NCBI RefSeq assembly: GCF_036346855.1
Contig: NZ_CP107841.1
Span: 3,042,001 to 3,106,000 of the forward strand
Direction of reading: 5' to 3'
DNA length: 64,000 nucleotides
Origin: Streptomyces europaeiscabiei
GTDB lineage: Bacteria; Actinomycetota; Actinomycetes; Streptomycetales; Streptomycetaceae
Part shown: positions 60,926 through 64,000 of the stretch, piece after piece
How the letters are laid out: each line of letters opens with the position of its first letter
Position numbering within the stretch: position 1 is the first letter of the stretch
Program-made: the position numbers and the translations under genes
The notes under the pieces: model-generated
The model's input: only the letters and a program-made list of their open reading frames with translations
The model's database searches: none
Told to the model about the DNA's origin: nothing

Positions 60926-63553
60926 TCAGACGGGGTTCCGGTCCTGCCAGCGGTCCCGGAACCAGGTGAGCGTCTCAATCAGCAACTCGCGGTTGCTGCT
61001 CTCCGCCAAGTGCACCAGGCGGAAGTTGGGCCGCAGTTCGAGCTTGCCCTCCGGGATGTCGACGCCCGCCAACTCGTTGAGCCGCGCTAGGAGTTCGGCG
61101 CGTAGCGCACGGTCCGTGAACGGCTCCCGGGTCGCCATGTGCTGGAACACGACTTCGGCAGTACCGCCCCGACCACCGCCCGGGTACAGGGTGAGCGGCC
61201 AGACGCCTCGGCCCGGGAGGCCCGCTTCACCCAGCATCAGGAAGGCGCTGGTCGTGACCTTCCCAGTGCCGTAGCCGATCCAGCCGCCGAGTTCTTCCCA
61301 CCGCGCCAGCACCTCACTCACCGCGCTCACGGTCTCCGCGCTGTCGTCCGCCGCGAGCTGCCGGAGGAACCGCGCGGCCCGGGTCTGCAGGGCCTGGCCC
61401 CCGGGAGCGGGCCGTGCCACCTCCCCGGCCTCCTCCGGCTCACCCTCCGCGTCGGCAACGAGCAGCGCGAGGTCGTCACTGGTGAGCCGCTGGGCGGGAT
61501 CGGCGGCCCCGGTGATCGTGAAGTGGATGCCGTCGGCCGTCAGTAGCGCGCGGACGTCACCCTGGTCCTCGGAGCCCCAGCGAAAACCGTCGGCGACCTT
61601 GCCCTCCGCGTTGAGCACCCGGTACACGTTGGCCACACCGGCGGTACCGGCAAGGTGGTTGCCCACGGCCTGGGCTCCGGAACCGATGAACCCCGCAAGA
61701 TCGCCGTACGACGTCCAGGTGCCGTGCGGAAGCGCGGCGAGAACCTGGTGGGCAAGGTGCCAGTCGCGGCTGCGCTCGGCACGGCCGACGCCGCTCAACG
61801 GGGCGGGCCACAACATGATCGCCCGGTCGGCGAGATCGTCGGCCCGGGCCAGGACCTCCTTCACACCCCAGCGGTCGGTGGCAGCGATACGGCGGTTCAT
61901 TTCCAGATGGCTGCCCTGCAGCAGTCCCTGTTTCCTCTCGAAGGGATGGTTGGACAACTCCGAGTTCACCGTGGTCAGCGTGAGGTTCCCGAGGGAGTGG
62001 ATCAGCCGGGCGTGCAGGTCCTCCGCGCTCTCGCCGTCACCCGCCTCCTCCTCCAGCACTCTCATCCACTCCTGTCCGGGGGACTGGGGCATGACGTGCT
62101 CGATGGTGAGCTGCGCCAAGGCGAAGTCCACCGGCTCGGGGTGGCCGTAGCTCTCCTCAAGGCGTTGCAGCACACGCCTGCGCTGATGCGGGAGGCCGTA
62201 CCGGTAGAAGGGCGCCTCCCGGACCTTCGTACGCAGCTCCTCGTCGTCGGGCCAGAAGCGGTTCTCCGCGGAGAGCAGCTGATGCAGGCCGTCCGCGACC
62301 GGAACGCCCTGCGGGAACTGTGCGGGGACGGCCTGGAAGATCCTGTTCAGGTTGTTCGGCGGCACCCGGCAGATCGTCCGGCGCACGAGGAAGCTCTCGA
62401 TGTACTCCATGGCCCGTGCCGTCTCCGCGGCGTCCGCCTCCCCGCGTGCCCGACGGTCGAGCAGCAGCATCAGCGCGGGGTAGGCCACCACCGCCTGCCA
62501 GTCCTGCAGCCGGATCAGGTGCCCTCGTACCAGCGGATCGGGTTCGTTCTTGGGGCGGACGATCCGGCGGAAGTGGGCGCTGCGGCGGTGGAGTTCCCTG
62601 ATGTACGCCTCGATGTCGGCCTCGCTCACCTCCGGGCGCTCGAATCGCTGCTGCTGCGCGGCATAGAGGTCCTGGCGGCGGACCCGGTCGTCGCCGTCGA
62701 GCACCAACTGCAGCCACATGAGCTGTTCCAGCTCGCCGTTGCTCAGACTGTCCTGCATGGGCAGCCAGTACGTTTCGTACACCTGCTCCCCGAGCGTCGG
62801 CAGCCGCATGAACAGGTAGTTCCGCAGCAGATCCGCCTGACTGAGCTTCAGGCCGGTGTTGTTGAGGGACTCGAAGATGCGGTGGACGTTGTCGCCGCGT
62901 TCGGCGGTCACCGAGACCAGCGTGAGACGGGACGTGATCGCCTGCTCGATGCGCAGCACATTCTGGAACGCTGTCGGATCGTGCGCTTCGACAACTTTGC
63001 GGCGGAAGAAGCGGTAGGCAGCGGCCACCCTGTCCCCCGCGCTCTGCTCCTCCTGGGCCACACGAATGTGCGCGGCGTACTGTGCACGGTCGGCCTGGGT
63101 CGGCAGCAGGCGGAAGTAATCGCTGCCGCGCTTGCGCTTGTTGATGAGGTACTCCTCATCAATGCGCTCCGCTTCCTCCGGCTGCGTGTCCGCGATGTGA
63201 TCACGGATCGCGGCCAACGCCAAGGAGAGCGTGGTCAACCGCTGCTGGCCGTCGACAACGAGCCAGCGGGGAAAGGTCGCTTCGTTCTGCGGGGAGGGCG
63301 CGAGCACGACCGAGCCGAGGAAGTGTGTGCTCGCCTCCGCACCGGACTCCAGTAGTTCGGCCTGTTCGAGGATGTCACTCCACAACTGCGCCAGTTGCTT
63401 CTCCGTCCAGGAGTAGGTCCGTTGGTAGAGAGGAACCTGGAACTGCTGGGCTCGTCCCTGCACAAGGTCGGCGAACAAAGTCTCTTTGGCCTGCATGACG
63501 TCTTGCGCTCTCCATCGCTTCACCTGGTTGGCACTTGAGGCAGAAGAACCCAT
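60926..63553 (-). CDS. GmrSD-type restriction protein fused to an alkyltransferase-like domain
   Basis: 875 residues; the ATG at 63553 follows CGGAGGG. DUF262 comes first (PLYQRTYSW, DGQQRLTTL at 101-109). The DUF1524 HNH part follows (TIEHVMPQ with E485-H486, HSLGNLTLTTVNSELSNHPFERKQ). At about 605-665 there is an MGMT/alkyltransferase-like DNA-binding domain (HLAHQVLAALPHGTWTSYGDLAGFIGS ... YRVLNAEGKVADGFRW). In true methyltransferases this holds P-C-H-R; here it reads N-V-Y-R (V643, Y644), so there is no acceptor cysteine and it should only bind DNA, as ATL proteins do. A further C-terminal domain (about 730-875) is unrecognised. Predicted to cut DNA with bulky modified guanines. Confidence 0.83.
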   Translation of the reverse strand: MGSSASSANQVKRWRAQDVMQAKETLFADLVQGRAQQFQVPLYQRTYSWTEKQLAQLWSDILEQAELLESGAEASTHFLGSVVLAPSPQNEATFPRWLVVDGQQRLTTLSLALAAIRDHIADTQPEEAERIDEEYLINKRKRGSDYFRLLPTQADRAQYAAHIRVAQEEQSAGDRVAAAYRFFRRKVVEAHDPTAFQNVLRIEQAITSRLTLVSVTAERGDNVHRIFESLNNTGLKLSQADLLRNYLFMRLPTLGEQVYETYWLPMQDSLSNGELEQLMWLQLVLDGDDRVRRQDLYAAQQQRFERPEVSEADIEAYIRELHRRSAHFRRIVRPKNEPDPLVRGHLIRLQDWQAVVAYPALMLLLDRRARGEADAAETARAMEYIESFLVRRTICRVPPNNLNRIFQAVPAQFPQGVPVADGLHQLLSAENRFWPDDEELRTKVREAPFYRYGLPHQRRRVLQRLEESYGHPEPVDFALAQLTIEHVMPQSPGQEWMRVLEEEAGDGESAEDLHARLIHSLGNLTLTTVNSELSNHPFERKQGLLQGSHLEMNRRIAATDRWGVKEVLARADDLADRAIMLWPAPLSGVGRAERSRDWHLAHQVLAALPHGTWTSYGDLAGFIGSGAQAVGNHLAGTAGVANVYRVLNAEGKVADGFRWGSEDQGDVRALLTADGIHFTITGAADPAQRLTSDDLALLVADAEGEPEEAGEVARPAPGGQALQTRAARFLRQLAADDSAETVSAVSEVLARWEELGGWIGYGTGKVTTSAFLMLGEAGLPGRGVWPLTLYPGGGRGGTAEVVFQHMATREPFTDRALRAELLARLNELAGVDIPEGKLELRPNFRLVHLAESSNRELLIETLTWFRDRWQDRNPV

Positions 63554-63872
63554 AGTGCCCTCCGAACAACGGGCGCGGGTTCCTCATCGACTGGAGCGGT
63601 GACACGAAGCAAGACCCGTCCCTGGTTCGCCGCGGGTTCGAATGGGCCGCGCGGACCGACACGACGGCCAACGCCGAGGCCGCGTAATCCCGCCGGGCCA
63701 GGACCGCCCGATGCCTCGGCTCCAACACCATGCTCCAACGGCTGTCGCCAACGCCCAGCCCTGAGGCCTCGCCCGCCCCTCCGCTCCAGGGACTTTTCAG
63801 GGACTTTCAGCTCTGTCCGACGGACTTCCGAGGGACTTTTCGCCGCCTAACACGGCAAGCTCCTGAAAGATC
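63554..63872. other. Spacer upstream of the GmrSD fusion, nothing recognised
   Basis: Holds the promoter side of the leftward restriction gene. Some codon-biased sequence (about 63600-63780) has no recognisable product; it may be a gene remnant. A repeated GGGACTTTTC/GGGACTTTCA motif lies around 63788-63840. Confidence 0.45.
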
Positions 63873-63908
63873 GGAAAGGGCCTCCGTCGCAGATCAGAGG
63901 CCCTTTCC
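63873..63908. terminator. Hairpin downstream of rnpB
   Basis: GGAAAGGGCCTC pairs with GAGGCCCTTTCC around a 12-nt loop, 20 bp beyond the rnpB 3' end. It would terminate leftward rnpB transcription and replaces the terminator left at 59354-59389. Confidence 0.7.
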
Positions 63909-63928
63909 CAGGCAAAGCCGCAGGTGGC

Positions 63929-64000
63929 GGCAGACGAGTCGGGCTGTACGCCGGGTTCTGTCGCCCGGTCGCCTCGCGGCGGCCGGGGAGACGGCCATCC
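63929..64000 (-). ncRNA. rnpB: RNase P RNA, 3' end (gene continues off the right edge)
   Basis: Read on the minus strand the sequence runs GGATGGCCGTCTCCCC ... GACAGAACCCGGCGTACAGC followed by CCGACTCGTCTGCC, the characteristic 3' terminus of Streptomyces RNase P RNA. Only about 72 nt are inside the window. Its last 27 bp form the right copy of the direct repeat that bounds the 59.4-63.95 kb segment. Confidence 0.85.

Overview
The window is GC-rich, actinobacterial and almost certainly Streptomyces chromosome. The evidence is third-position GC bias throughout, rare TTA codons, a helix-turn-helix/DUF397 gene pair, Tat- and Sec-exported multidomain glycoside hydrolases, and the 3' end of an actinobacterial-type RNase P RNA gene at the right edge. 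All calls come from reading the sequence and its translations; no database search was run.

Left part (1-12.9 kb): a plant-polysaccharide utilisation cluster. Two GH78 alpha-L-rhamnosidases (one cut by the window edge) flank two GH43/CBM42 arabinan-type hydrolases. LacI-type palindromes containing GAAACGTTTC or a near match lie upstream of both rhamnosidases, which suggests one regulon. A short winged-helix-like gene and about 1.3 kb of repeat-rich, gene-free DNA lie between them.

13-15.3 kb is a decayed boundary zone. It holds a Fic fragment, a lipoprotein and a frameshifted RHS toxin C-terminus. From there to 52.8 kb the DNA is mostly a stacked defence island. (i) 15.3-29.6 kb is a divergent pair of four-gene operons. 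The leftward one encodes a pPIWI-RE Argonaute-like protein, a DinG-type Fe-S helicase, a PD-(D/E)xK restriction-type nuclease and a RecB/Cas4-like nuclease. The rightward one encodes a coiled-coil/winged-helix-like protein, a Cas4-like protein with an altered active site, an unknown 505-aa protein and a Dna2/UPF1-like SF1 helicase. (ii) 29.8-39.6 kb is a Helicase-Methylase-ATPase (Hma-like) system: SNF2-DUF3883, DUF1156 adenine methylase and DUF499 ATPase. (iii) 39.9-44.2 kb holds regulators, small unknown proteins and a PIN/RHH toxin-antitoxin pair. (iv) 44.3-47.2 kb is a Rad50-like ATPase with an overlapping small gene; both carry HEPN-like R-x(4-6)-H motifs. (v) 47.4-49.1 kb is a GmrSD-type (DUF262/DUF1524) type IV restriction gene. 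(vi) 49.9-52.8 kb is a nuclease-DUF2075 helicase next to an EVE-like/DUF3883 protein.

53.0-59.2 kb is an insertion-sequence graveyard. Four elements have identifiable ends, three of them packed edge to edge at TTA/TA targets, followed by a broken IS30-type transposase. 59.4-63.95 kb is bounded by direct copies of the last 27 bp of rnpB, as expected for an element integrated at the rnpB 3' end. It carries a broken ATP-grasp RiPP maturase, a Phd-type antitoxin/Fic toxin pair and a large GmrSD protein fused to an alkyltransferase-like DNA-binding domain. No integrase is present in it.

The most promising candidate for a new system is the eight-gene divergent pPIWI-RE cassette. Next are the Rad50/HEPN pair and the GmrSD-alkyltransferase-like fusion.
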